Of a stretch of DNA of 64,000 nucleotides, positions 13,335-22,147 are shown piece after piece. How positions within the stretch are numbered: the first letter of the stretch is position 1; each line of letters opens with the position of its first letter. Source of the DNA: Bacteroidales bacterium (GTDB lineage Bacteria; Bacteroidota; Bacteroidia; Bacteroidales; F082); NCBI GenBank assembly GCA_024400455.1, contig JAKSMU010000011.1, positions 1 through 64,000 on the forward strand, read 5' to 3'. The position numbers were made by a program, and so were the translations under genes. The notes below the pieces were generated by a model. The model worked only from the letters and a program-made list of their open reading frames with translations. It ran no database searches and was not told the origin of the DNA.

Positions 13335-15446
13335 TCAATTGCTTCTCGAAACTTCCACCAGTCCGATTTCCACATCGTTGTTCTCGCTGATGATTTCAAT
13401 CCAGGTGTTGTCCTCGCTGAACCACTTGTACTGTGCGCCAATGCGGAAAATGAAGGTCTTTTCTTCCTCGTTATCGGGGATAGGCAGCACGAAACCGCCG
13501 TTCTTGCCACCTTCGCCGCCGAAGGAGACAATCATCGGGAAGGTCTTTTCGGGGTGCGGGTTGCGTGCCTTGATGATGATATAGTTGCTGCGGCGCACGC
13601 CAATCTCAATCTTGTTGAAATCGAAGCGTTTCGGCGTGCCGGCCGTTAGGGTGATATACTCGTTGTTCAGTTCATAGAGTTTGTTAGCCTCGATGATTTC
13701 GCTGATGCGGGCAATCATTTCGGTAGGGTAGGTCTCGAGGTTCAGTTCCTCGGCCTTGGTGTAGGCTTCAATGGCCTTGTCGAAGACATTAGCCTTGAAG
13801 TTGGCGTCGCCATCCTTGATGAAAGCGTTGTATTGTACGCGCAGCGCAGCGATGCGGTCGTCTTCAAGTTTCTGTGCGGCGGCAAGCTGTGTCGTGGCGG
13901 TTTCGTCGTTGGGCTTGTAGGTGAGGGCTTCACCGAATTTGGCGATGGCCGTAGCGTAGTCTTGTGCAGTCACGGCCTGTGTGCCGGCAGCCATGGCGTT
14001 GTCGTAATGCTGCTGCAGTTCGGCGGCCTGCTGTGCGAAGATGTTGTCGATTTCCTTAATCTTAGCCGTTGCCGTGGCGTTGCCTTCATCGATGACGAAG
14101 ACTTCCTGATACTTCATCTTTGCAGCGGCATAATCCTGATTGCCAAACAATTCGTTGGCAGCAGTCAGGATGGCGCTGATGTTGGCTTGGCGTTCCGCTT
14201 CGGCGGCGGCGAGGGCAGCCTGACGTGCGGCTTCCTCTTCGGCAGCGATGCGTGCGGCTTCTTCAGCGGCCAGACGTGCAGCTTCTTCCTCAGCGGCGAT
14301 GCGAGCGGCTTCAGCCTCGGCAGCCAGACGAGCGGCTTCCTGTTCGGCGGCGATACGTGCAGCCTCGGCTTCGGCAGCCAGGCGAGCCTTTTCAGCTTCT
14401 TCGGCAGCGATGCGGGCTGCCTCTTCAGCGGCCAGACGTGCGGCTTCTTCCTCAGCAGCAATGCGTGCAGCTTCGGCCTCGGCAGCAAGACGTGCTCTCT
14501 CGGCTTCTTCGGCGGCCAGACGGGCGGCTTCGGCATCCTGTTCTTCAATCAAAGGATTGAGGCGGGCGATCATGTCGTTGGCGTAGGCATCGCCTGGGAC
14601 GACGGCCAGCGCGCTCTGGAACTGTGCCTTAGCTTCCTTGTAGGCTTTGTTTTCGTAATATTGTTCGGCCGAAGCGATGATGTTTTCGTATTGGTCTTTC
14701 TGGGCTTTCAGTCCCTGCCATTCGCGTTGTTTTGCCAAGGCTTGGGTGTCGTTGGGGAAAAGTTCCAATGCTTCGCCGAGTTTGCTGATGGCGGCATCGT
14801 AGTTTTTGCGCAAGGCGAGGTTGTTGGCATCGGCGACGATCTTGTCGAAACGGTTCACCTTGTCGGTGTGGAGTTGTTTCTGCTGTCGGGCTTCGGCCAG
14901 TTTTTCCTTGGGCAGCTTGTCGTTAGGGAAGATGCCGATGGCGGTCTCAAACTGCATGATGGCGGCATCGTAATTCTCTTCTGCCAGAAGGCTTTCGCCC
15001 TGACTCATAGCGGTATCGAAGGCATCCTGCTTGTCTTTGCGTTCTTGCAGGATGGCGCGGATGGCTTCGGCCTGTGCGGTGACATATTTGTCGTTGGGGA
15101 AGACGGCCAAGGCTTTTTCGTATTCAGCCAAAGCCTCTTCGTAGCGTTGCTGACCGTTGAGGATGTCGCCTTCGTCCAAATGGGCGTAGAAAATCTCCTG
15201 GCGGGCACCGTCTTCCTGGATTTTCTTCACGGCCTCGTTCAGCTTCTGCTTGGCGGTGGGGTCGTTGGCTTTCTGCTTGAGGGCCATCTCGTAATAGGTC
15301 TTGGCGCTGATGTAGTCTTTTGCGCTGAATTTGTCGTTGCCTTTCTTCATCAACGACTCGTAAGTCTCTGTGGTTTGGGCCAAAAGTGGAGTTGAGCAGG
15401 CGACAAATGCGCCTAAAAGCATTGAGAATATGATGTGTCTTTTCAT
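13335..15446 (-). CDS. Secreted TPR protein with long Ala/Glu/Arg-rich helix
   Basis: The 703-residue protein begins with a signal peptide (MKRHIIFSMLLGAFVACSTPLLAQ). TPR-like repeats of the type A.Y..A...Y..AL..FPND occupy about residues 30-290. About residues 300-430 are an alternating EEAARLAAE/AEAEAARIAAE tract likely to form a single long alpha-helix or coiled coil. More TPRs and a beta-rich C-terminal domain (about 600-703) follow. It should sit in the periplasm or on the outer membrane as a scaffold; no enzyme motif is visible. It is 45 bases downstream of the lolD-like gene without a clear promoter of its own, so the two may be co-transcribed. Confidence 0.85.
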   Translation of the reverse strand: MKRHIIFSMLLGAFVACSTPLLAQTTETYESLMKKGNDKFSAKDYISAKTYYEMALKQKANDPTAKQKLNEAVKKIQEDGARQEIFYAHLDEGDILNGQQRYEEALAEYEKALAVFPNDKYVTAQAEAIRAILQERKDKQDAFDTAMSQGESLLAEENYDAAIMQFETAIGIFPNDKLPKEKLAEARQQKQLHTDKVNRFDKIVADANNLALRKNYDAAISKLGEALELFPNDTQALAKQREWQGLKAQKDQYENIIASAEQYYENKAYKEAKAQFQSALAVVPGDAYANDMIARLNPLIEEQDAEAARLAAEEAERARLAAEAEAARIAAEEEAARLAAEEAARIAAEEAEKARLAAEAEAARIAAEQEAARLAAEAEAARIAAEEEAARLAAEEAARIAAEEEAARQAALAAAEAERQANISAILTAANELFGNQDYAAAKMKYQEVFVIDEGNATATAKIKEIDNIFAQQAAELQQHYDNAMAAGTQAVTAQDYATAIAKFGEALTYKPNDETATTQLAAAQKLEDDRIAALRVQYNAFIKDGDANFKANVFDKAIEAYTKAEELNLETYPTEMIARISEIIEANKLYELNNEYITLTAGTPKRFDFNKIEIGVRRSNYIIIKARNPHPEKTFPMIVSFGGEGGKNGGFVLPIPDNEEEKTFIFRIGAQYKWFSEDNTWIEIISENNDVEIGLVEVSRSN

Positions 15447-15491
15447 TATCTAAATAGGTATATCTTTCGGTTAACGGCGATTCTTTTTTTT

Positions 15492-16142
15492 TTATTGTAT
15501 CTTCCCGTCTTTAATTGTGATGGTGCGGTCCGACATTTCGGCCAATTGCGGATTGTGTGTCACGATGACGAAAGTCTGCTGCATCTCGTCGCGCAAACGG
15601 AAAAACAGCTGGTGCAGTTCCTGTGCCGATTTCGAGTCGAGGTTGCCCGAAGGCTCGTCAGCAAGGACCACGGCGGGGTTGTTGATCAGGGCGCGTGCCA
15701 CGGCAATGCGCTGCTGTTCGCCGCCCGAAAGTTCCGATGGCTTATGGTGCTTTCTGTCGGTAAGGTTCAGGTATTCAAGCAGTTTCTCGGCGCGTGCCAC
15801 GGCTTCTTTCCTTGAAGTGCCGCCGATGAAGGCAGGAATGCAGATGTTTTCGATGGCGGTAAACTCAGGCAGAAGGTGATGGAACTGGAACACGAAACCG
15901 ATTTTTTGGTTGCGGAAAGCGGCCAAGGCGGTGTCGTTGAGTCTGCTGACTTCGGTTCCATCTATGATGAGTTGTCCGCGGTCGGCTTTGTCCAATGTAC
16001 CGATGATGTGGAGAAGGGTAGACTTGCCGGCCCCCGAAGCGCCCACTATGCTCACGATTTCCTTTTTAGCAATCTGTAAGTCAATGCCTTTGATGACTTC
16101 CAGCTTGCCGAAAGATTTGTATATGCCTTGTGCTTGAATCAT
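15492..16142 (-). CDS. lolD: LolD-like ABC transporter ATP-binding protein
   Basis: A 216-residue ABC ATPase of the MacB/LolD group: Walker [10 protein letters not shown] at 34-42, Q-loop [15 protein letters not shown], signature LSGGEQQR, Walker B VVLADEP and the D-loop GNLD, then the H-loop THN. LolD powers LolCDE extraction of lipoproteins from the inner membrane; no LolC/E permease is in this window, so another MacB-type partner is possible. I chose ATG at 16142, where the family starts; the upstream ATG would overlap the promoter. It heads a leftward unit with the TPR gene. Confidence 0.88.
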   Translation of the reverse strand: MIQAQGIYKSFGKLEVIKGIDLQIAKKEIVSIVGASGAGKSTLLHIIGTLDKADRGQLIIDGTEVSRLNDTALAAFRNQKIGFVFQFHHLLPEFTAIENICIPAFIGGTSRKEAVARAEKLLEYLNLTDRKHHKPSELSGGEQQRIAVARALINNPAVVLADEPSGNLDSKSAQELHQLFFRLRDEMQQTFVIVTHNPQLAEMSDRTITIKDGKIQ

Positions 16143-16159
16143 TTTTGCCAATTTGGGCG

Positions 16160-16167
16160 CAAAGATA
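16160..16167 (-). promoter_or_regulatory. Putative promoter -7 element of the lolD-like gene
   Basis: TATCTTTG on the minus strand, 17 bases before the ATG at 16142. Confidence 0.6.
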
Positions 16168-16234
16168 GTGAAAATACTCAAAAACAAAACGTTTTCAGCG
16201 TTGTTATATTGCTGTAACCAAAAACCAAAACGAT

Positions 16235-16528
16235 ATGAAAACGACATTTAACGCGCTGATAAACAGCAAACAGCCAGTCCTTATTGATTTCTGGGCACAA
16301 TGGTGTGGTCCTTGCCAGATGCAATCGAAGATTTTGGAGGGCTTGGTGAAGAACTTCAAAGGGAGAATCAAGATTGTGAAAATCGATGTGGATGAAAACC
16401 AAGAGATTGCACTGAAACAGAAGGTCTATTCCATTCCTACCTTGGTGCTTTTCCGCAACGGACAGGTGTTGTGGCGCAAGACGGGACTCTCGCAGCGTGA
16501 CGAGTTGCTCAAATTGCTCAATAAATGA
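16235..16528 (+). CDS. trxA: Thioredoxin
   Basis: A 97-residue single-domain thioredoxin with the redox motif W23-C-G-P-C27 and the cis-proline in SIPTLVLF. There is no signal peptide, so it works in the cytoplasm, reducing disulfides in proteins such as ribonucleotide reductase or peroxiredoxins. It is slightly shorter than E. coli TrxA. The gene is divergent from the lolD-like gene and convergent with the DUF2007 gene, with a two-hairpin element between the convergent ends. Several Bacteroidota thioredoxin paralogues exist, so the trxA symbol names the family rather than a specific orthologue. Confidence 0.9.
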   Translation: MKTTFNALINSKQPVLIDFWAQWCGPCQMQSKILEGLVKNFKGRIKIVKIDVDENQEIALKQKVYSIPTLVLFRNGQVLWRKTGLSQRDELLKLLNK

Positions 16529-16535
16529 TTTGTCT

Positions 16536-16673
16536 CACAAAACTTTCAAAACCACAGCAAAACTTTGTTTAAGGTAAGGAAGCGGCCAACCGGCACGCTT
16601 CCAACGGCGGCCCAGTTGGGCGCCGTTTCAACCCGTGAAAAACAGGTTTTGGAAATGTTTTGAAGGTTTTGTG
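16536..16673. repeat. Two-hairpin palindromic element with 17-bp inverted arms
   Basis: Outer arms CACAAAACTTTCAAAAC (16536-16552) and its near-complement at 16657-16673 (16 of 17 pairs) enclose two adjacent GC-rich hairpins. Hairpin A is GGAAGCG (16578-16584) with CGCTTCC (16596-16602), with an internal GCC/GGC. Hairpin B is AACGGC (16603-16608) with GCCGTT (16622-16627), plus GCCCA (16610-16614) with TGGGC (16617-16621). The pair lies between convergent genes. It resembles a BIME or MITE-like unit and may also work as a bidirectional terminator. Confidence 0.65.
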
Positions 16674-16683
16674 AAATTTCGAA

Positions 16684-16947
16684 TTAAGCTTCTCCTTCCA
16701 TCTCGCTCTCATCGAAAGGAGCGTTCTCGATTTCCTTCAGCAAGGCCATGGCGCGGTCGTAGTCTTTCTCGAAGACGAATACTTTGCAGGTCTCCAGAGG
16801 GATGATGTCGGCCACCCAGCCTGCAATGCGGCTCTCTCTCTCAAGGTCGCGGATGAGGTATTCGATGTTGTTGTCTTCCAATACTTTGGCGATGAACTCC
16901 GCTTCAACGGCGTTGCCCATGAAAACTTCAGTGATTTTGTCTTCCAT
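16684..16947 (-). CDS. DUF2007 domain protein
   Basis: The 87-residue protein matches DUF2007 (putative prokaryotic signal-transducing protein): a short alpha/beta fold with EVFMGNAVEAEFIAKVLEDNNIEYLI and VFEKDYDRAMALLKE. The family is ferredoxin-like, similar to regulatory PII-type folds, and its function is not established. It lies 13 bases after pnuC on the same strand and is probably co-transcribed with it. Confidence 0.85.
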   Translation of the reverse strand: MEDKITEVFMGNAVEAEFIAKVLEDNNIEYLIRDLERESRIAGWVADIIPLETCKVFVFEKDYDRAMALLKEIENAPFDESEMEGEA

Positions 16948-16960
16948 AATGTTTCGTTGT

Positions 16961-17725
16961 TTATTTGTTTAACAGTTTGTCATTCTCTCGGGCTTCCTTT
17001 TCCCACTTGATGCACATCACGATGGAGTTGACGAAATACACCATATACATCAATGCCAAGGCGAAGGTGACTTCCCGTGAGGTCAGGAAGAGGTAGATGC
17101 TTGCAATGTTGATAACAATCCAAAGCCACCATTGTTCAGCAAACATCTTGACCATCAGAATCATTGACAAGACTTGTGCCGAGGTAATGAAGGCATCGAT
17201 GAACGGACGGTTTTCGTTGGGCAGCTGGCGGAAAATGAGCCCCAGGACTATGGTGGCAACCGTCAAAATGGAGAAATAGATGATTCTTTCCTTTTTCGTC
17301 ATGTGGCATTTGTTGACTTCGTGCGTCGACTTGTTCATGTTTTTCGACCATTTGAAGAACCCGACAAACTGCATCACAAAATTATAAACGCTGACCGCCA
17401 TGATGCCGTAGTTCTTCACCATGAAGTTGATGTAAATCATCAAAACGGCGCTGATCAGGCCGAAAAAGTAATTCGACAGTTTTCCTTTTCCGCCAAGAAC
17501 GACATTGATAACGCCGAGAATGGCGGCAATAATGGAACAGATTACGCAGGTCCTGATGGCGCTGACGCTCAGTGCCGTATCGGGATGCGATGCGATAAAT
17601 CCCTGTGTGTCAGTGGTCAATAAGGTGACGGTTGTGATGATGGCGCATAACAACACCAGCCAAATAACGTCGAAGGCTTTCCAGCCTGAAAGCTCTTCGT
17701 GAAGTAAGGATTTTAGTTTCTGCAT
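16961..17725 (-). CDS. pnuC: Nicotinamide riboside/mononucleotide transporter PnuC
   Basis: A 254-residue inner-membrane protein with about seven predicted membrane segments. The PnuC signature regions are NFVMQFVGFFKWSKN in the middle and EQWWLWIVINIASIYLF toward the C-terminus. PnuC takes up nicotinamide riboside by facilitated diffusion for NAD synthesis; related transporters carry thiamine or riboflavin, so the vitamin is not certain. A TATTTTTG promoter lies 23 bases upstream. The short leader leaves no room for a TPP or NAD riboswitch. Confidence 0.88.
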   Translation of the reverse strand: MQKLKSLLHEELSGWKAFDVIWLVLLCAIITTVTLLTTDTQGFIASHPDTALSVSAIRTCVICSIIAAILGVINVVLGGKGKLSNYFFGLISAVLMIYINFMVKNYGIMAVSVYNFVMQFVGFFKWSKNMNKSTHEVNKCHMTKKERIIYFSILTVATIVLGLIFRQLPNENRPFIDAFITSAQVLSMILMVKMFAEQWWLWIVINIASIYLFLTSREVTFALALMYMVYFVNSIVMCIKWEKEARENDKLLNK

Positions 17726-17747
17726 TTCTAATGAAATTGTTTCGGCA

Positions 17748-17755
17748 AAAATAGT
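17748..17755 (-). promoter_or_regulatory. Putative promoter -7 element of pnuC
   Basis: TATTTTTG on the minus strand, 23 bases before the pnuC ATG; it is divergent from the promoter at 17765. Confidence 0.6.
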
Positions 17756-17764
17756 AAAAAATCG

Positions 17765-17772
17765 TACCTTTG
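17765..17772 (+). promoter_or_regulatory. Putative promoter -7 element of the Omp28-like gene
   Basis: TACCTTTG fits TAnnTTTG, 20 bases before the ATG at 17793. Confidence 0.6.
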
Positions 17773-17792
17773 CCGCACCAAATCAATTTACA

Positions 17793-19418
17793 ATGAGAAA
17801 GTCTATCTTTTTAATGATTCTTCCTTTGCTGATGGGATCGTTTGCAACCGCCCAGACAAAGGATAACGTGGCACGCGAATGTGTGCTTTTTGAAGTCTTC
17901 ACCGGGGTTCAATGCCCTTACTGTCCGGCTGCCGCTAATGGCATCGCCCAATTGCTTGAGGAAGGCAAGGCCATTGCGCCTGTGGCTTATCACACCAGTG
18001 CCTTCTCTCGTCCAGAGTATTACACCAACGAGACAAATGCCCGTGCAAGTTATTATGGTGTAAACAGTTATCCAACCTTGAAGACAGATGGCCTGTTGAG
18101 TCATTCGGGCGGCGGCGGCGCCTCGGAAAGCAATTATTCCGCTTATCTGAGCCGTTACAACCAGCGCATCAACCAGACTAGTCCTTTCACCATCGACTTG
18201 AGCATGGAACCTGCCGAAAACGGTCTTTGCCGCGTGAACTGCACGGTCAACCAGGTGGGCGAATGCAATGGAAGCAATGTGCGTGTGTTCATTGCGCTCA
18301 CGCAGTGCAACATTGATGTCTCATGGCAGGGAATGCAAGGCTTGCATCATGTTTGCCGCGACATGATTCCTACGCAGACGGGAACCGTGTTCTCTGGCCC
18401 GAGCATGACTATCAGCGAGACCTTTGAATTGAATTATCCAAAGGAAGACTGCTACCTGACCGCATGGGTGCAGGATTATTCAGGCACCAAGGAAGTGTAT
18501 CAGGCCGTGCGCATGTCGACGGCTTTAGACCTTGATTACGACTTGGTGTTGAAAGGCATTGATGTCGTTACCGTACAGAATTGCTCTGGCGAGCAACATC
18601 CGGTAGTTACCGTGAAAAACTTTGGCAGAGAGACGGTTACATCGTTTATTGTAAAAGTGACAGCTGGCACTTTTGAGATGGAACAGGGTTGGTTCGGTTC
18701 TTTGCCTCAGGGCGAATCTGTTGATGTCCAGTTGGAGGATTTCACTTCTTACAATGGTGAACAGCTGGATTTCAGCATTGTCATGCCTAACGGTCATGAT
18801 GATGAGTTCATGGCCGACAACTTTGGCCATGTTGCCCTGACTGCTGCACCTGAAATGGACGGCTACATGAAGATTCAGCTGAAATCGGGCAGAACACCCG
18901 AAAGCGAGTCGATGGTCATTACGGATATGACGACAGGCGAAGTGTTCGAAACCTTCACCTTTGAACAAGCCAACCATGCCTATACTTTCGAAGTGGTTCT
19001 TCCAAACGCTTCCTGCTACCGTATCGCGGTCCTCGATTCAGAAGGCTTGGGCTGGGACGGCGGTTTCTTCCAAATCAAAGGCAGCGACAACCAGGTTCTG
19101 TTTAAAGGTGGCGGCACTCAGGGTGCTTTCGCAACGGAACTTGCCGCTGAAGTTTACTGCAACGGTTTCCTCGGCGCCAGTGAGATTGAAAGCCAAGGTC
19201 TTGACATTTACCCGAATCCTTCAAAGGGCATCTTCACCCTCGATTTGGGCGAAGGCTCATGGAATGTCAATGTTTATGACATGACAGGCCGTTGCGTCAA
19301 GCAGAGCCAAATCGAATCGCAAGGCGAAATCGACTTGAGCGCCAACGAAAAAGGCGTCTACTTCGTGAAGGCCTTGAACGGTTCAAGAGAATTCACCAAG
19401 AAGATTGTGGTGCTGTAA
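17793..19418 (+). CDS. Omp28-like thioredoxin-fold protein with T9SS sorting domain
   Basis: The 541-residue protein has a signal peptide ending near ATAQ and an N-terminal Omp28/thioredoxin-like domain with the motif EVFTGVQCPYCPAA (CxxC, about residues 35-48). A beta-sandwich middle region follows, then a C-terminal T9SS type A sorting domain (IYPNPSKGIFTLDL ... MTGRCV ... KGVYFVKALNG). It should cross the outer membrane by type IX secretion and be anchored on the cell surface. The Omp28 family is of unclear function; the CxxC suggests a redox-active site. A strong terminator follows the gene. Confidence 0.88.
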   Translation: MRKSIFLMILPLLMGSFATAQTKDNVARECVLFEVFTGVQCPYCPAAANGIAQLLEEGKAIAPVAYHTSAFSRPEYYTNETNARASYYGVNSYPTLKTDGLLSHSGGGGASESNYSAYLSRYNQRINQTSPFTIDLSMEPAENGLCRVNCTVNQVGECNGSNVRVFIALTQCNIDVSWQGMQGLHHVCRDMIPTQTGTVFSGPSMTISETFELNYPKEDCYLTAWVQDYSGTKEVYQAVRMSTALDLDYDLVLKGIDVVTVQNCSGEQHPVVTVKNFGRETVTSFIVKVTAGTFEMEQGWFGSLPQGESVDVQLEDFTSYNGEQLDFSIVMPNGHDDEFMADNFGHVALTAAPEMDGYMKIQLKSGRTPESESMVITDMTTGEVFETFTFEQANHAYTFEVVLPNASCYRIAVLDSEGLGWDGGFFQIKGSDNQVLFKGGGTQGAFATELAAEVYCNGFLGASEIESQGLDIYPNPSKGIFTLDLGEGSWNVNVYDMTGRCVKQSQIESQGEIDLSANEKGVYFVKALNGSREFTKKIVVL

Positions 19419-19445
19419 GACGGCGACACATTGCTTGAAAACAAA

Positions 19446-19479
19446 AGGACTGACCTGCTTTTCGGGTCGGTCCTTTTTG
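19446..19479 (+). terminator. Rho-independent terminator
   Basis: AGGAC-T-GACC and GGTC-G-GTCCT form a stem with a short T-rich loop, followed by TTTTT at 19474-19478. It closes the gene at 17793-19418. The 190 bases between it and 19669 show nothing further I can support. Confidence 0.8.
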
Positions 19480-19668
19480 CGTAAGATGGTCTGCTTGGCA
19501 AACTGTATTGAATCTCGCATTGAAATGAAGGTTTATGTTGTTTATAAACCGAGAAAAGTAAAAATTAGAGAACAAAAAACAAGTTTGTGCCGCCCCGAAA
19601 CTTTTTCCAGCAAGCGCAGCGCAGCAAGGAAAACCCATTTATGAAAGATTCTTGTCAGATTTATGTCC

Positions 19669-20568
19669 CTACAATACTATTCCAACGATTTTCTTCAAGG
19701 CATCGAACCCTTCGGGAATCGGGAAGAGCGGGAAGGTGTGGAACATGCCTTCGTATTCGAAATAATCGTATGGCACGCCCAAAGAAGCCAATTTTTCCTT
19801 TAGCGCAACGGAATCGAGATAAAGGATTTCGTGCGTCCCGACAAAAATAGAGATGCGCCCTAAACCGTTCAAGTCGCCGAATATCGGACTGACCCAGTAA
19901 TTGTCGGCGGGCAGGTCGTCGCGCCAGAGGTCGGTCAGAATCTTCACGCGGTCGAGTTTCAGCATCGGGTCGAGCGGTTCGTAGGCTTTCATCTCCGCTT
20001 CGCGCGAATAGGTCAGGTCGAGGCTGGGGGAGAGCAGAACGATGTTGTCGGCTTTCCTGTATCCGTTCTCTTTAATGAGCTGGGCATGCAGCAAGGCAAA
20101 GGCCCCGCCAACGGAATCGCCCATGAGGATGATTTCGTCAACATCTTGTTGCTGTATGTAATCGCGGTAGAAATGAAGCAGCTGCGTATTCGAGAATAGA
20201 CAATGGTAATCGGGCGATTTGGGGTAAATGGGCATCACGACGCGGCAGTGCAGGCGCAATGAGATGTCGTGAATGAAACACCAGTGGAAGAAGACGGGCT
20301 GGTAGATGCAGGCGCCGCCATGGTAATACAATATCAGTTTTCGGGATGTGTTTTCGGGGATGGTGCTGAAATACTGCATGTCGTACCCCTCGCCGTGATA
20401 GGTGTCTTCGGCGAAATAATCGCGGAATTTGCGGGGCACGCGCACAGGACGGACATTGTCGCGGCGGCAATGCTCTATTTCGTCTCTGACTTGCTGTTCG
20501 TTGGCGTCACGCAGTTGCCCGAACATCAGCTTGAGGTAGCGTTTCGTTAGTTCGACTCCGGAGTTCAT
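19669..20568 (-). CDS. HSL-type alpha/beta hydrolase (esterase)
   Basis: The 299-residue protein belongs to the hormone-sensitive-lipase-like esterases. The HGG oxyanion-hole motif appears in LYYHGGACIYQP (about residue 83), the nucleophile elbow is GDSVGG (serine near 152), an acid lies near TYSREAE/EPLDPM, and the histidine is in MFHTFPLF near 277. There is no signal peptide, so it acts in the cytoplasm on short-chain esters of unknown identity. It is the last gene of a five-gene operon and overlaps the mechanosensitive channel gene by four bases. Confidence 0.88.
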   Translation of the reverse strand: MNSGVELTKRYLKLMFGQLRDANEQQVRDEIEHCRRDNVRPVRVPRKFRDYFAEDTYHGEGYDMQYFSTIPENTSRKLILYYHGGACIYQPVFFHWCFIHDISLRLHCRVVMPIYPKSPDYHCLFSNTQLLHFYRDYIQQQDVDEIILMGDSVGGAFALLHAQLIKENGYRKADNIVLLSPSLDLTYSREAEMKAYEPLDPMLKLDRVKILTDLWRDDLPADNYWVSPIFGDLNGLGRISIFVGTHEILYLDSVALKEKLASLGVPYDYFEYEGMFHTFPLFPIPEGFDALKKIVGIVL

Positions 20569-21812
20569 GATTTGCTTGCGTTGGATGATGGTCTCTGGAA
20601 GATTCTCAGGTCAAACATAGGAGCTGCGGCCAAAACGTGGTCGAAGATGTCGCTTTGGACGTTTTCGTAGTCAATCCATTCTTTCTTGCTGCTGAAAACG
20701 TAGATTTCGATTGGGATGCCGGTTTCTGTGGGTTGCAGCTGACGCACAAGCATCATCATGTCGTGGTTGAGATTCGGGTTGCGGTTGATGTATTCGCGCA
20801 GGTAGGCACGGAAAATGCCCAGGTTGGTCTGCTGCCTTCCGTTGATGATTTGGCTTGTGTCGACGCGGTTCGCTTCGTTGTATTCCAGGATTTCCTTTTC
20901 GCGTTCTTCTATGTAAGGTGCTATGAGTGAATACTTTTTGTATTTCTCAATCATTTCTGGCGTGCAGAACTTAACGGTGCTGATGTCGATGTTGACGCTA
21001 CGTTTGATTTGGCGGCCTCCGCCGTCGCTCATGCCACGCCAGTTGGTGAACTGGTTGGTGACCAAAGTGCTTGTCGGAATGGTCGTTATGGTGTTGTTCC
21101 AATTTTGCACTTTCACCGTTGTCAGGTTGATTTCCAGTACATTACCGTCGGCATTGCCCATCACAATCCAGTCGCCGATGCGAAGCATGTCGTTCGACAT
21201 CATCTGGATGGTCCCGACAAAGCCTAGGATTGGATTCTGGAAGACGAGCATCAGGACGGCGGAAAGGGTGCCCAAGCCGATGATGATAGTCTTGATGTCC
21301 TTGCCAAGCAGCAGGGCGATGACCAGCAGGACACAAACGATGTACAAGATGATTTTAATGACCTGGACAAGGCTTTTGATAGGCTTTGCCTTGGCTTTGG
21401 CGGTGTTGAAGGCGTTGTAAAAGTCGGCCATCGTGTTCACGAAGGCGTCGAGGACAAGGGTGTACATCATGACCTCGTATATCTTCACCAAATAGCGGAA
21501 AAAGGCGATGGCAACGGGGAAGTCGGGCAGACAGTTGTCGCACAGCTGTTTGATCATAATGGCAGGAATCAGCAGGCACAGACGCAACAGTATCTTGTTG
21601 TCGATGAGCAGGTCGTCGTACTTCGTGCTGGTCTTTTTTATGATTCTGTATACCGTTTTTTTGATGAAAAGTCTGACTAGGATAGTAATCAGGACGCTGA
21701 TGGCTACCATAGTGAGAAAAGCAATGCCTTCAGCAATGCCAAGTGACAATTCGTCACCAAAGTTGAAATGCTCGCCAATCGAGGTGAGTATGTCGATGTA
21801 TTTCTGAGTCAT
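20565..21812 (-). CDS. MscS-family mechanosensitive ion channel (YbdG-like)
   Basis: The 415-residue membrane protein has five predicted transmembrane segments followed by an MscS beta domain. Diagnostic sequence is the pore-lining helix LGTLSAVLMLVFQNPILGFVGTIQ and the following MLRIGDWIVMGNADGNVLEINLTTVKVQNWNNT. Length and loop pattern resemble YbdG/MscM-type channels, which open under hypo-osmotic stress. It overlaps both neighbours by four bases (ATGA). Confidence 0.9.
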   Translation of the reverse strand: MTQKYIDILTSIGEHFNFGDELSLGIAEGIAFLTMVAISVLITILVRLFIKKTVYRIIKKTSTKYDDLLIDNKILLRLCLLIPAIMIKQLCDNCLPDFPVAIAFFRYLVKIYEVMMYTLVLDAFVNTMADFYNAFNTAKAKAKPIKSLVQVIKIILYIVCVLLVIALLLGKDIKTIIIGLGTLSAVLMLVFQNPILGFVGTIQMMSNDMLRIGDWIVMGNADGNVLEINLTTVKVQNWNNTITTIPTSTLVTNQFTNWRGMSDGGGRQIKRSVNIDISTVKFCTPEMIEKYKKYSLIAPYIEEREKEILEYNEANRVDTSQIINGRQQTNLGIFRAYLREYINRNPNLNHDMMMLVRQLQPTETGIPIEIYVFSSKKEWIDYENVQSDIFDHVLAAAPMFDLRIFQRPSSNASKS

Positions 21813-22147
21813 ATGCCGCTGATTTTAGTTTTGCTGTATCCTTTCTGAATCAAGATGTTGAGAATCCGTTCGCGGAAATCGCCTTGAATGATGATTTCGC
21901 CGTCTTTCACGCTGCCGCCTACGCCGCATGCGGTTTTCAGTTCTTTTCCTAAGGCTGCCAAATCGAAATCGGAGCCTTGAAAACCAGTCACTAAGGTGAC
22001 TTTTTTGCCGGCGCGCTGTTTCTTGTCGAGCATCACGCGCAGGTTTTGCATGGCGGGTTCAAGGGTGACGGTCTCTTCCTCTTCGTCGAAAACGAAATCG
22101 GGGTTGGTGGAGTAGACGATGCCGTCTTTATTGGCTTTGTTTTTCAT
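21809..22147 (-). CDS. SUI1/YciH-family translation factor homologue
   Basis: The 112-residue protein carries a SUI1 (eIF1) domain: RAGKKVTLVTGFQGSDFDLAALGKELKTACGVGGSVKDGEIIIQGD. Bacterial YciH homologues resemble eIF1 and can influence initiation fidelity. It overlaps the lipid kinase upstream and the channel downstream by four bases each, as a middle gene of the operon. Confidence 0.9.
   Translation of the reverse strand: MKNKANKDGIVYSTNPDFVFDEEEETVTLEPAMQNLRVMLDKKQRAGKKVTLVTGFQGSDFDLAALGKELKTACGVGGSVKDGEIIIQGDFRERILNILIQKGYSKTKISGI

Noticed and set aside
13833-15395. A 520-codon open frame on the plus strand
   Set aside because: It is antisense to the TPR protein's Ala/Glu repeats; its Ser/Gly/Phe-rich translation is an artefact of them.
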